From: Eucommia ulmoides
Lineage: Eukaryota; Streptophyta; Magnoliopsida; Garryales; Eucommiaceae
Assembly (NCBI GenBank): GCA_016647705.1
Contig: CM028335.1
Span: 19,570,905 to 19,634,904, forward strand
Reading direction: 5' to 3'
DNA: 64,000 nt
The notes beneath the pieces were generated by a model. That model saw only the letters and a list, made by a program, of their open reading frames with translations, was not told the origin of the DNA and did no database searches. Below, piece after piece: positions 23,380-33,744 of the stretch. Within the stretch, counting starts at the first letter, position 1; each line of letters begins with the position of its first letter. A program made the position numbers and the translations under genes.

Positions 23380-24010
23380 ATTTATTGCTATAACTTATTC
23401 TATCTAGATCTTGATGTACAAGTCCTAACCTATACTGATTTAGTCTTTTTGTGTTGATCTAGTTGTTGTTTTAATTACCCCCGCTGGTTTTTGTGAGTAC
23501 TTTCGTTTCTGCCTTTTGGTTTGATCTTTGTAATGTCTTCGACCTATTTTTGAAGAAAGAGTCTTGAATTCTTTGTTGATGGGGGGCTTTGGTAAGAAGT
23601 AGATTTTTAGCTCTTAGACACAAATAACGAACTACACACAGCTAAGCTCACAATGTATTAGTTGTGTTTGGGTTGGTGTTGAGTTTACTTTTGTGTTTTT
23701 TGGTTCTTGAGAGTTGTTATAAGATGGGAGATGTGATTGGTGAATGTGTAAGAATTACTAAGTCATGTGATGTCTCATGGTTAGCATGGGATTTTCTGGG
23801 TTGATATATTTTGATTGGGTTAAAGATATATTTTTTTTGGTCTATCAATTATTAATTTTGTTAATTGGGGCCTTTCGTGGAACAATAGATAATTTGTTTG
23901 GTGCTTCTATCTATATGAGCGTAACATTTGTTATTGAGAATTTAGATTCTTGATAATTTGGAGAATACATATTACAGAATTATTATTTATTATTGAAAGT
24001 AAGTAAGTTG
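23380..24010 (+). repeat. dispersed repeat, copy 1
   Basis: Shares long colinear identity with 55900-56530, for example ATCTTGATGTACA, TACTGATTTAGTC, CTATTTTTGAAGAAAGAGT, GGCTTTGGTAAGAAG and TTAGCATGG. The two copies end at the same point (TAATACATATTACAGAA / TAATACTTATTACAGAA). No ORF. Probably an unclassified transposable element. Confidence 0.8.
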
Positions 24011-24080
24011 ATTCTCTTTTTTTGGGTTTGTATTTCTTTCTCCATGGTCTCATAGATCATGAATGTAGTAAAAAAAAAAT

Positions 24081-24306
24081 GGTTAATTAAACTTTACCCC
24101 TGTGGTTTGACCGATTTGCACTTATCTCCCTTATAGTTTGAAAATTGTCACTTACCTCCTTGTGATTAGATTTTCAAACCACTTACCCCTTGATATAGGG
24201 GAGTAAATGTAACGAATATCTGACCACAGGGGGGTAAATGACGATTTTTAAACTACAGGGGGTAAAGTACAAAATGGCCAAACTACAGGGATAAAATGCT
24301 ATTAAC
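24081..24306. mobile_element. 226-bp MITE with 9-bp target-site duplication
   Basis: The ends form imperfect terminal inverted repeats: GGTTAATTAAACTTTACCCC on the left and GGGATAAAATGCTATTAAC on the right. The interior repeats the CTGTGGTTTG / CAAACTACAGG pairs. Both flanks read AAAAAAAAT, a 9-bp duplication that suggests a Mutator-like origin, although A-rich flanks weaken this. Related ends occur at 48679-48950 and 59472-59748. Confidence 0.7.
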
Positions 24307-24309
24307 AAA

Positions 24310-25650
24310 AAAAAATAAAAAAATGGTTCATGTTGTGAACTCTCCCCTAACGAAGTTCCATACACCTATGGATGAAATGCATGAAAAAATAATATGGACC
24401 ACATAAAGGGCCTTGGGGTAGAGGATAAAGGTGCGAAATGCAAAGAACGTGTATGACAAGGTTTAGACCTTCCTTAAGGTCTTCTTGTTTGATATCCAAA
24501 TTGTTGGTTTCTCAAAGGGTTCGTGCTTTGTGTTAACAGATGGAAAAAGGGCAGAATGATTGTGTTTTTGGCTGAAAAATATTCTCTAAAATTCTCTCTC
24601 GTAAAAAAAAAAAAAAGAAAAAGAAAAAAAAAAAGAAAAGAAAGAAAGAAAGAAAGGGTTTGGCCCCAATTCTAAGTTTGACATTAGTGCCTACTTGGTA
24701 GGTTGCGATTGGGAAGGATTTCTGACCACTTTTGAGACTTGACAATTGTCCATCTTTGGCCAAATAAACAATTTTTCATATCTATTTGGTAAAAGCACGA
24801 TTAAATTTTGGGAAAATTTTTCTATAGTCTTAAATGGCCAAAAAAGAACTTTTCAAGGACCATGGGTTTTTGGATCAACTCAAAATCCCCACGAAAATGG
24901 GATTGCCGATTTTGCCTCTCATTAGATTTGTAATTTACAAATCCATGCCACCGATCAGCCTAATGAACAGTTACCATGACGCGATTGCACGTACTGCGTT
25001 TCTGCCGAAACTTATCGTCATCATAGCCCCTATGTCTTCTTTGGAGTTCACTCATGGCCATTTGTTCCGCCATTTTCACGCAAGAATCGCACGAGCATAA
25101 ACCCTAGAACTCCGATTCACCAAAAATTGTGAGGGAACGGTGCCTAGAAGCAGAACGAATAACAAAACCCTGAGACATCGATGCATAAAAACTCAGAAAT
25201 CGCCAAAGACCATAAGAAGAAAAAATGGTGAACATGAGGTCTTCATAGAAGAGAAAGAAGGACGGTGAAACGTCAGGTTCCAAATACTCCAAACCATCGA
25301 AGAGGGCAATAGAACCACAACAATTGGCAGAGAGAGGGAAAGAAAAGGAACCTGAGAAAGACTACAAAGAAAAGGTTGAGGAAGAAGATAAGCAGGACAT
25401 ATACTAGTCGTTATATTCAAAATATTTAAGTGAATATCATGTACATATGCTGTTGATTATGTTTTGAACAAATTTCAGGCGATATTCGTTCATTTGTTCA
25501 CATTAGTGTCGTGCAAATTTAAATTGATATCATGTACTATCTGGAGTGAATTTGGTACTTGGTGAAGAGTATTTCTTGACCATATATATCATGAAAAATA
25601 TATTTAATTGGTAAATTTGGGACTGTGTAAACAAACGGCATAATTCGAAA
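24310..25650. other. gene-poor DNA with purine tract and unassigned frames
   Basis: A purine-only A/G tract lies at 24602-24656. Frames at 24834-25100 (plus) and 25104-25420 (minus) have no recognisable domain. On the minus strand a frame beginning MAEQMAMSELQRRHRGYDDD (from about 25069) could be a gene fragment but meets a stop soon after. I cannot assign any product. Confidence 0.4.
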
Positions 25651-25655
25651 TGTAA

Positions 25656-25905
25656 GTAGATATCTACAGAGAAAGACACATCTTCAGTGGATATCTATTG
25701 AACAGAACCCCCATTGACAAACATAAAACATTGTACTGATGTTATTAATTGTTCACATTGGCTATTGTATGTACAGAAACGGCATATGTTAAACATTTCT
25801 GTAGATATCTACTGATAATTACACATCTTTAGTGGATATCTTCAGAATAGAACCCCGGTTGACAAATATTAAACAGTGTACTACTCTTATTAATTGTTCA
25901 CATTG
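25656..25905. repeat. tandem pair of about 145-bp units with GATATC palindromes
   Basis: GTAGATATCTAC and AGTGGATATCT blocks followed by AGAACCCC and TTGACAAA, then TATTAATTGTTCACATTGGCT, occur twice with a spacing near 145 bp (25656 and 25801). The motif vocabulary matches the satellite at 27185-28195. Confidence 0.75.
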
Positions 25906-26142
25906 GCTGTGTTTGTATATACAAGATTTCTTCCAAAATATTTGTTCAAATAATGTGTTTGCAATCACAAGAAACTGTTTGATAAATGTTTGAAAATGTA
26001 TTGCTCTATTTTGTTGTTTAGATTTACTGTTCAATGTGTTTGTATCTACTGTTTTGGTAGTTGGTCAGTTAACCTATGAAGATGTGTATATTCAGTATAT
26101 GTGTCGTCTGAATGTTAACCTATCAACATGTGTATTTTCAGT

Positions 26143-27140
26143 ATATGTGTCTGATAGTGACTTCGATGATGGACCCATTAGAAGAACCTGGAAGCCAACA
26201 AAAAATGAAAGGAAGACTAAAACAGAAACAAGTAGGAGAATAGGTAAATTTTATCTACAATACAGATCATCGTTGAAGCTTGTGTACGAGTTACTTGACA
26301 CGATTGTTCTAACAAGAAAACACACTGAATTGCTGCAATGCACCTCATTCTGGCCAATTTTTTTATTCAATTTTGAAGAAGAGAGTGACATTGGAGATGA
26401 TGAAGAAATTGGACGACAACATCGTCCAGATACTGAAGACCTGGGACGAAGAAACAAACTTTTTCAAAATTAGAGGTATTGATGTGAAGTTTGTTGTTTC
26501 GGATGTTAGAGTGATTTTTGGACTGAAATGTGGTGAGAAGGCCATCAACTACTTGTATGGCAAGCTGGAAAGTGAATATTTGGCAAGTATTTGCAAAGAC
26601 CGGAAGAGATTGTCGATAACTGACATAAAAAATGCAATCATGGAGTCGGTGGACAGTGACAACGATGAAGACGTTCGGCATATTGTCAGTTTGCTGTGCT
26701 TGTACCTGCTAGGCACGTGTTTGCTGCCCAACAGTAGACAATTTGTTGCATTTGGCCTTTACAAGTATGTTGAAAATATTGAACAAATGCACACCTATGG
26801 TTGGAATCATGCAATTAATAGCATGTTGATGACATCAATTCGGTAAAACACCCTATAGCCTGAGAAGGTGAAAGGGTGTGTTCTTGCATTGCTGGTACGT
26901 CAAAACATAACTTATTTCCATTTTGACACATCCATTTAATCTCGAAACCCAAATTAAATTGAATAATTACTAATAAACTTTTAAATTGTCTAGTATTGGT
27001 TTTGCGAGCATGTGAATGTACTCAAGGAAGATAAGGAGGAAGCATCCCCAAGGTTTGTGAAGTGGGATATTTCCAAATTGACAAAGGACACATTGAAATT
27101 GGCACTGTATAATGACCCAGATGCAGGGTTAGTGGATATC
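26143..27140 (+). pseudogene. plant-mobile-domain-like gene with one clear intron
   Basis: The first part (about 26150-26390) reads VSDSDFDDGPIRRTWKPTK and VYELLDTIVLTRKHTE, then shifts frame near 26380 into the 26373-26846 frame. That frame has KTWDEETNFFKIRGIDVKF, VSDVRVIFGLKCGEKAI and LLCLYLLGTCLLPNSRQF, in the style of the aminotransferase-like plant mobile domain or DUF1985 proteins carried by Mutator-like elements. Two stops (after TSIR and NTL) precede a GT donor at 26895. The AG acceptor at 26992-26993 ends a 99-bp intron, and the next exon continues in phase with YWFCEHVNVLKEDKEEASPR to about 27132. Family assignment is by resemblance. The gene is dead. Confidence 0.55.
26895..26993 (+). 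other. 99-bp intron in the plant-mobile-domain-like gene
   Basis: GTACGTC donor and TTGTCTAG acceptor enclose AT-rich sequence. Joining the exons keeps the frame through GCVLALL and YWFCEHV. Confidence 0.6.
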
Positions 27141-27184
27141 TATGTACTGCTTTATATGTTTTTCTATGTTCATTCTTTGTTCCA

Positions 27185-28195
27185 CTGTGTACATGCTGTT
27201 TAGTAGAAATTACACATCTGTACTGCATGCATGCTATTTATTACATTAGATATCTACTGAAAATACACGTGTAATGGAACTCTATGTGAAAATACACATA
27301 TGTGCTGCATGCATGCTGTTTAGTAGATATCTACTGATAATATACATATTTAGTGGATATCTATTTGAAAATACAAAATATGTACTCTATAGATGCTGTT
27401 CAGTAGATATCTACTGAAAAATACACATTTTTAATGATATGTACTGCATCTTTAGTGGATATCCACTTGAAAATACACAGATGTGCTGCATATATGCTGT
27501 TTAGTAGATATCTACTGAAAATACACGTGTAATGAAACTCTATGTGAAAATATACATGTTTACTAATATGTGCTGCATCTTTAGTGGATATCCACTTGAA
27601 AATACACATATGTGCTGCATGCATGCTGTTTAGTAGATATCTACTGATAATATTCATATTTAGTGGATATCTACTTGAAAATACAAATATGTACTACATA
27701 CATGCTGTTCAGTAGATATCTATTAAACAACATGTATATCTACTTCAAATATACACATCTGTAATGCAGACATGTTGTTTAGTAGATATCTAATGAAAAT
27801 ACACATGTAGTGGATATCTACTGAAAAATACACATATTTAATGAAATATACTGCATCTTTAGTGGATATCCACTTGAAAATACACATATGTGCTGCATGC
27901 ATGCTGTTTAGTAGATATCTATTGATAATATGCATATTTTGTGGATATCTACCTAAAAATACAATTATGTACTACATACATACTGTTCAGTAGATATCCA
28001 CCGAACAATATGTATATCTACTTCAAATATACACATCTGTATTGCATACATACTGTTTAGTAGATATCTACTGAAAATACACACGTAGTGGATATCTACT
28101 GAAAAATACATATCTTTAATGAAATATACTGCATCTTTAGTGGATATCCACTTGAAAATACACATATGTGCTGCATATATGTATATATATCTGCT
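27185..28195. repeat. satellite array with 278-bp higher-order period
   Basis: The array is built from about 60-75 bp subunits containing the palindrome AGTAGATATCTACT or AGTGGATATCCACT plus GAAAATACACATATGTGCTGC and GCATGCATGCTGTT. The block TTTAGTGGATATCCACTTGA recurs with starts at about 27581, 27859 and 28137, exactly 278 bp apart. An earlier copy lies at 27452, 129 bp before the first. Minus-strand frames in this region merely translate the repeat. Confidence 0.9.
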
Positions 28196-28289
28196 GAATA
28201 AACGCCATGTTGACAGGTTAACCCAAATACCCCAAAAATGACAAGGACGGAGACAAAAATGATTACACACGCTCATGATTTAAAAAATA

Positions 28290-28900
28290 AGTGTCCTGGA
28301 AAAGGAGAGAAATTTGATTGAAAGAAGGACGACGAAGAAGGGTCATGGACTGAGGAAGGTGGACAATATGAGGACGATGACGAAGGCAAACCGGAGACTA
28401 TAGCGACCCCCCATGGTACTCCTTTTAGTCACGGCATTCCGAATAGTCCGACACAGATGACTACCCCTTATTTCACCCTACAAAATCGAACTGCATCGAA
28501 AAGCAGAGCTAAAGAAGGTGAAATAAGAAAAGAAACTGAGGAACTACAAGCCAAAATTGAGAGCTTGGAGCGCAAGAATGCAAAACTGAAGAAAAAAATA
28601 TCAAACTGAGAGGAAAAAATAAGGTAAAAGGAGAGGAAATTGCGAAGCTGAAACTGGAATTGGCTGAGCTGAAAAGGACAAGACATGAGCCGAAAGAAGA
28701 AGAATGTGATGAAAAAATAAAAGAATTAGCAGAACAAATGGCTCAACAAAAGGAGGACATGGACAACAATTCAAGAATTTGACGCTATTTTTAGCTCAAA
28801 GGGAGAATGACCTCAAACAGGCCAAAAACAGTCCTCCTCCAGACCTTGTTGCTGGAGAAGAAGCTGAACAGCATGCCAAATAAATCCACGTAGATACGGT
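28290..28900 (+). pseudogene. coiled-coil remnant, possibly the 3' part of the mobile-domain gene
   Basis: The plus strand encodes an acidic stretch (DDEEGSWTEEGGQYEDDDEG), then PHGTPFSHGIPNSPTQMTTP, then a charged heptad-like coiled coil (KETEELQAKIESLERKNAKL). A stop follows near 28608, and coiled-coil coding continues in other frames to about 28880 (GEEIAKLKLELAELKR, EKIKELAEQMAQQKEDMD). Low-complexity Lys/Glu sequence continues to 29100. Linking it to 26143-27140 across the satellite is an inference. Confidence 0.4.
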
Positions 28901-29218
28901 GCCCAAACAAGATGAAGAAACGGAAAAAAGAAGAAGAGAAAATTGACAGAAAAACCAGGTGAAAGCTCAATGGTTAAAAGGCTGAAACAGAAAGACCGAG
29001 CACAGAAAAAAAGAAGAAGATGATTGTGAATATTTATATATCAAAAAATGCAGAAAGGATAAAGGAACGCATGAAGAAACGGTCGATCTGGACACATATT
29101 AGGCCCCAACAAAAAAAAAAAAAAAAAAAAAACAGGTTGCCAAACTACCAAAGAGGCTTTAAAGTGAAGTAGCAACTTTACTATCCGATGTGATGCAAAT
29201 CATAGCACAACTTCAAGG

Positions 29219-29366
29219 GATCTAGTTCAAGTCTCAATTGGGCCGGTTACGAGAGAACGAGCAAGGAAGTTTAAAGATGCACCAAACAGACTGATTCAAG
29301 AGGCATGGAATCAAGCAAATTCTTGGAGGCCCATTGATCATGATCCACGTGAATAACAAAGATTCA
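29219..29366 (+). pseudogene. C-terminal tail of a Ty3/gypsy (chromovirus-like) polyprotein
   Basis: The frame reads VSIGPVTRERARKFKDAPNR then LIQEAWNQANSW and ends at a TAA at 29364-29366. GPVTRxRARKFK followed by an IQE helix is a familiar motif in plant gypsy polyproteins next to the LTR. An in-frame stop occurs just upstream. Confidence 0.5.
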
Positions 29367-29419
29367 TCAACATGATTCAAGTTCTAGAAGAATCTGGCCA
29401 AGACTAAGCTTAAATTAGC

Positions 29420-30049
29420 ATGTTTAGGAATACTATTTTTTTTTTTTTGGGTCTGATTGTAAGGCTTGCATGCCATTTACTTTCCTTTTATTTGTTTTTG
29501 ACATTTATAGGTGAATATGTCTAATAACAAAGTCATTTAAGACTCCCAACCTTCCTTTTCTATCTTAGGTATGTGATCAGCCAATTAAGGAGCTGGATGT
29601 GGCGTTTTTTTCCTTTTAGGCAAGTATTTCTTTTAGGCAAGTAAGACTTATTTTTTTACCATATTTTTAGCCTTAATTAGGATAGTTGTTTTAGGAATTT
29701 TCCTTGTAATTCCAGCCTTTAAATAGGCATCTAATGAATGAAAAACCAAAATCATTATTGAGTGAATTTGTGAGAGTATTTTCTCTGCGGTTCTTTGAAG
29801 AACTATTCGAACTTATCGGGATTTCCTGTGGCGTTCACCATCGACTCATCAAACGGATTTCCACCACCATTTTTGGCATTTTTCTTATACCGAGGTTCTT
29901 GTTTCGCACTAAACAACGGGTTGAGGTCATATATACTGAGGTTCTTATTTGTCGTAAACAACGGGTCGAGGTCTGTCATCCAATTTTGATCTTAGAACGA
30001 TCTTGGGTTCCTTTTTCTTGTTGGATCTCATTATTCTTGGCGGGATTCA
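29420..30049 (+). mobile_element. LTR of a Ty3/gypsy element (left boundary uncertain)
   Basis: Contains a TTTAAATAGGC TATA-like promoter near 29718 and ends GGGATTCA at 30049, seven bases before a TTGGTAATCAGAG primer-like site. Inside are short tandem duplications: CTTTTAGGCAAGTA twice near 29620, and a 47-bp pair sharing GAGGTTCTT and AAACAACGGGT near 29890-29970. The left end is not sharply defined. Confidence 0.5.
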
Positions 30050-30055
30050 TATTAT

Positions 30056-30068
30056 TTGGTAATCAGAG
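30056..30068 (+). other. primer-binding-site-like sequence
   Basis: TTGGTAATCAGAG, one inserted base relative to the initiator tRNA-Met primer site TTGGTATCAGAG. It marks the start of a gypsy leader. Confidence 0.5.
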
Positions 30069-30249
30069 TAAGGTCTAAATCAGGTTCATTTATCATTTTC
30101 TTTTCGTTCATCATTATCTATTCATTCCCACTTGAACTTTCTTGGCCAATAACTCAGATCTGGTCAATTTTTTTTCCTCTCATTGGTACTGCAAATCTTC
30201 CATCTTGGTAAAAAGTTGCTGTATTTAAAAAAAGAAAAGAAAAATAGAA

Positions 30250-30294
<45 letters not shown>

Positions 30295-30924
30295 AGAAAA
30301 AAAAAAAAGAAACAAAAAAATAAAATAAAAAAATAAAATAAAATAAAATTCTGCAACACGAAAAATAAAAACATTTGTATGTTTTTAGCCATTTTGGTTC
30401 CATTAAGCTTGAAAATCACCTCACCCCAAAGATCAATTTTTTTTCGTGGAAATTTTGCTATTTTGCGCTTCCAAAAAACTAATCAGCCGTGTTCCTTGTA
30501 TTCTTACTTTTAAAACCTGAAATTCATTGATGAGTTCTTGGTGAATTATTGCTGGAAATTTTGAGTATTGTTTGTTTAGTTTCAAAAGAACTGAAAGAGA
30601 ATTGAAAAAGGCAAGAGTAGATAGAACATTAGAAGGTTAAAAGCCACATATTTTTTTTGAGTGAAACACGAGTGTAGAGTAATTCACATTCTTGAGTGTA
30701 AACACGTAAGAGAGAGAATTGTGAGGTGCTTTTCTTTCTAACTTTGCTTTGCAGCAACCTTGTCCCACAACAGTGCTAAGAGCATTGCCGAAGATGCTAT
30801 GGAACTTGTTGATCCGAAAGTATTTATGGAGGCCATGATAAGTGAGGCGTGTGATGAAGTTGGAACTGGAATAGGTTCACGAACGGATAGATCAGATGGA
30901 GAGTACAAATATGAAGGAGCCACA
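30069..30924 (+). other. retroelement leader with A-rich tract, then an unassigned short frame
   Basis: An untranslated, A-rich sequence (a long adenine tract at about 30257-30310) follows the PBS. Lys/Phe-type frames here are low-complexity artefacts. A 66-codon plus frame, 30760-30960 (MSHNSAKSIAEDAMELVDPK...), follows a possible acceptor CTTTGCAG; I do not recognise it. Its last part overlaps Athila RNase H sequence on the other strand. Confidence 0.4.
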
Positions 30925-31936
30925 AATCGCTGCGTAATACGTGTAGACGATCACTTTTGATCCAATGATACATGACTAGAACTTATCACAAGCAAAAACA
31001 ACAACTAGCATTTCTTTTTCCGTCGTGGTGTAATTCTCTTGGGCATCATTCAATGTCTTACTCGCATAATAGATGGATCAGAAGATCTTCTCCTTCCGTT
31101 GGCCTAACACCGTGCTAACGGCATAGTCACTCACGTCGCACATAATCTCAAATGGAACCTCCCAGTCCAGAGCGACCATTATAAGAGCTGTGATCAACTT
31201 TTCCTTTATCGCCTTGAAAGCTTTCATGCAAGCTTCATTGAATTCAAATGGAGTATCCTTCTTAAGTAGGTGACATAACGACTTCACCGTCTTCGAGAAG
31301 TCCTTGATAAAGCGCCGGTAAAAGTCGACATGCCCCAAGAAACTTCGAACTCCTTTCATATTAATCGGTGGAGGAAGCTTCTCAATTGTTTCAATCTTTG
31401 CCTGGTCCACCTCAAGCCCCTTGGAAGAGACTCGATGACCTAACACGATCCCCTCTTTAACCATAAAGTGCCACTTCTCCCAATTGAGAATTAAATTCTT
31501 CTACTCACATCGGTTAAGAACAAATGCCAATTGTATAGACATTGATCAAAAGACGACCCAAAAACTGAAAAGTCATCCATGAAGATTTCCATTTTCTCTT
31601 CCACCATATCCGAAAATATTGCCATCATACACCGTTCAAAAGTTGTCGGTGCATTGCAAAGGCTGAACGGTATACATCTATAAGCGAACGTCCCATACGG
31701 GCGTATGAAAGTAGTCTTTTCTTGGTCCTCCGGTGTAATGGCTATTTGATTATATCCTGAATAGCCGTCAAGAAAGCAATAGTAATCATATCCGGCTAAT
31801 CGATCGAGCATTTGGTCAATGAAAGGAAGAGAAAAATGATATTTCCTCGTCACCTTATTCAATCTTCTATAATCAATACACACACGCTATCCCGTGATGG
31901 TCCGTGTAGGAATAAGATCGTCCTTATCATTCTTCA
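30925..31936 (-). pseudogene. Athila pol: RT core and start of RNase H
   Basis: Minus-strand RT shows CIDYRRLNKVTRKYHFSLPF and FLDGYSGYNQIAITPEDQEK, then the catalytic FMDDFSVFG near 31570 (FxDD form). A frameshift occurs near 31500 before KWHFMVKEGIVLGHRV. The connection and thumb follow (VRSFLGHVDFYRRFIKDFSK), then an RNase H start (WEVPFEIMCDVSDYAVSTVL). An in-frame TAG precedes RVCIDY where Trp is expected (31890), and another interrupts DKF-stop-SCIIGSKV. Coding ends at about 30925. The preceding residues lie beyond the CACTA element, from 35123 on. Confidence 0.85.
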
Positions 31937-32433
31937 CACTACAAGAAAATGGTCTTCTATCACGCTTAGTAAATATAATTTATCTCATTTTTTGAATAAA
32001 CCGTGATTAAAAAAAATATAAGCTTGTTTAAAATTTAAACTGTGATAATAAATATTTTTTTATTTCACTATTTTTAAAAACTGTAATAACAAGGTGTAGT
32101 TTTTATTACAGTTATAATTTACAAGCGAGATTAATTAGTAATCGAGTAAAATTGCACTGAACCTAGCCCCCCCAAAAAAAGGCACTGGGAATTTCGTATT
32201 CCCGCTCCCCCGTCCAAATTCTCTTCTTGCCTTCTTACTTCTTAGCAGGTCTTGAGAGCCTCTCTCTCTCTCTCTAAAAACTCTTGTGAAGCCTCTCTCT
32301 AAAAACCCTAACCGCTGCCCTCGCCTACCTGCTTTGAGCTCACAGCCTCCGCCCTCCGGCTCTGCTCTACCTCGTTCTCGGCGATTCTTTCTCTCACTCT
32401 TACTTTCGACCTCGCTCTGTCTCCGATCTCGTG

Positions 32434-32586
32434 ATGAGGCTCCTCCGAACCTTCATGAAGTGGACATCCCACGCCGTCGATATCTCCATCGACCTAGCTG
32501 TTAACCTCGCCATCCCCGATCTCGCTGCTTACCTCTCTGCGGATGATCGCATCTCGCTCGAAATGAGTAGATCTAGTCAGATTTGA
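32434..32586 (+). pseudogene. captured unassigned exon (50 aa) in the CACTA element
   Basis: An ATG follows a CT-rich, 5'UTR-like stretch (CTCTCTCTC near 32255-32275). The frame reads MRLLRTFMKWTSHAVDISID then LAVNLAIPDLAAYLSADDR and stops at TGA in the overlap with the CID-type fragment. Its higher GC content differs from the transposon ends. I do not recognise the source gene. It may be the N-terminus of another captured gene, or incidental. Confidence 0.35.
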
Positions 32587-32840
32587 AGGCGAACCACCAC
32601 CATCTACAGCAAATGGGTGTTTTGGTGAACCACCACCATCATCGATCCGACGACACAGAGTTGCAGAGGAGCGGCGATGACGGAGAAAGCTTCAATCAAG
32701 ATATGAGAAAGCTGGAGGAAATACTATGAAAGCTGAATCCCATGTCTGAAGAATTTGTACCTCCTTCATTGACTAACAATGGAACCAACAGAGGATTTAA
32801 CATCAGAAACATTAACGCGAATGGAAACTTGGGCCGATGG
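32577..32840 (+). pseudogene. captured exon of a CID8-13 type PABP-interacting protein (PAM2 motif)
   Basis: The frame reads SDLKANHHHLQQMGVLVNHHHH, then FNQDMRKLEEIL, a TGA stop at 32727-32729 where Ser is expected, then KLNPMSEEFVPPSL (32730-32771) and TNNGTNRGF. It ends at TGG before a GTAATT donor at 32841. LNPMxEEFVPPSL is the PAM2 peptide of plant CID proteins, which binds the MLLE domain of poly(A)-binding protein; in CID8-13 it precedes two RNA-recognition motifs. The frame is matched in phase by the next exon at 32966. The single nonsense change makes this a fragment rather than a working gene. Confidence 0.85.
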
Positions 32841-32965
32841 GTAATTACCAATTTTATCTGCCTTTTGTTTTTGTTTAGTTTTATCTGCTTATAATTCTAT
32901 TTTTTCACTCGTTAAGGTATAATTCAATCATTAATTCTTGTTCATGATTGTGGGTTTTTCGAAAG

Positions 32966-33073
32966 AAAAATAATTATAATCAATGGAAAAGAAGATCGAA
33001 CAGCAAAACAAGCATGGCTTAGCAGGAAGATGTAATTAGGAGGACAGTTTATGTCTCTGAAATTGATCATCAG
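32966..33073 (+). pseudogene. captured second exon of the CID8-13 type gene
   Basis: After an AG acceptor the frame reads KNNYNQWKRRSNSKTSMA, a TAG stop where Gln is expected, then QEDVIRRTVYVSEIDHQ and a GTAAAT donor at 33074. RRTVYVSDIDQQ is the start of the first RNA-recognition motif in CID8-13 proteins, so the exon ends inside RRM1. The 36-codon exon and both splice sites are intact. No later RRM exon was found. Confidence 0.85.
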
Positions 33074-33530
33074 GTAAATATAATCGATTCTAACTATATT
33101 TCTCCATTGCATACAATCATTTTAACTTAGTTTATGTACCTATGTGTTTCCCTTAAAGAGATGAAAGAATGAATTTCTTGGGCTTTGTTGTGTATACAGA
33201 TCTATTATCACCATGCACCTTGAATAGGCTGGATTTTGATTGTTGCACAGGTTTTGGATGTTCTGTTTTATTTAGCAACGAATCATGTTTACTGGTTGGA
33301 CTAGTATGATGTTACAGTTTATTATATTTTCTATTCTTTGCATAAATGACCTACTAATTGTTTTTCAGTTGGGAGGCGATGATACACCTGTTGATACACA
33401 GAGCAACTTACACCTGATTGACTCTTTGTTTATCAAAGAAAATATTTTTTGATCTTAATTTTTGTGTTCTTTTTATTACTTACAGGTATGTGGTTTTGAT
33501 CTCTTGCGTTGTGAGAGGCGTTCATAACAG

Positions 33531-33593
33531 ATGTCTGTAGCAGCATTTGCTAAAGGCTTCCTTGACTTGGATGGACAATTAACACCGATCCTG
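33531..33593 (+). pseudogene. captured exon of a VIP/VIH diphosphoinositol kinase, exon 1 of 3
   Basis: After an AACAG acceptor the frame reads MSVAAFAKGFLDLDGQLTPI (21 codons with the final Leu) and ends at a GTATTT donor. This closely resembles the [20 protein letters not shown] segment of plant VIP1/PPIP5K-type inositol hexakisphosphate kinases (VIH), near the start of their phosphatase-like domain. The exon is uninterrupted. Identification rests on recalled family wording. Confidence 0.8.
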
Positions 33594-33669
33594 GTATTTG
33601 AAGTTGTTTGATTTCTCTTTTGTTTTGTTTATTCATATAACTGAGATGACTGACAATTTTTTTTTTAAG

Positions 33670-33744
33670 GTTTCACTCGTTAACAAGGACTTCTCTACAT
33701 TGAATGGACTTGACAATGCTAGTATTGAGATGGAAGATGCAAAG
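33670..33744 (+). pseudogene. captured exon of a VIP/VIH kinase, exon 2 of 3
   Basis: Between a TTTAAG acceptor and a GTTTCT donor, 25 codons read VSLVNKDFSTLNGLDNASIE then MEDAK. This continues directly from the previous exon (LTPIL then VSLV) and matches the family wording VSLVxKDSSMLDGLDNASIE. The frame is intact. Confidence 0.85.

Noticed and set aside
27400..28276. Three minus frames with repeated FKWISTKDA motifs that look like a repeat protein
   Set aside because: They follow the satellite periodicity and cross units without any start or splice context.
30164..30419. Minus-strand Phe-rich frames
   Set aside because: Products of a long adenine tract in a retroelement leader.
30760..30960. 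Plus frame MSHNSAKSIAEDAMELVDPK resembling part of a kinase
   Set aside because: Too short, its end overlaps Athila RNase H on the other strand, and no kinase motif is present; kept only as an unassigned frame.
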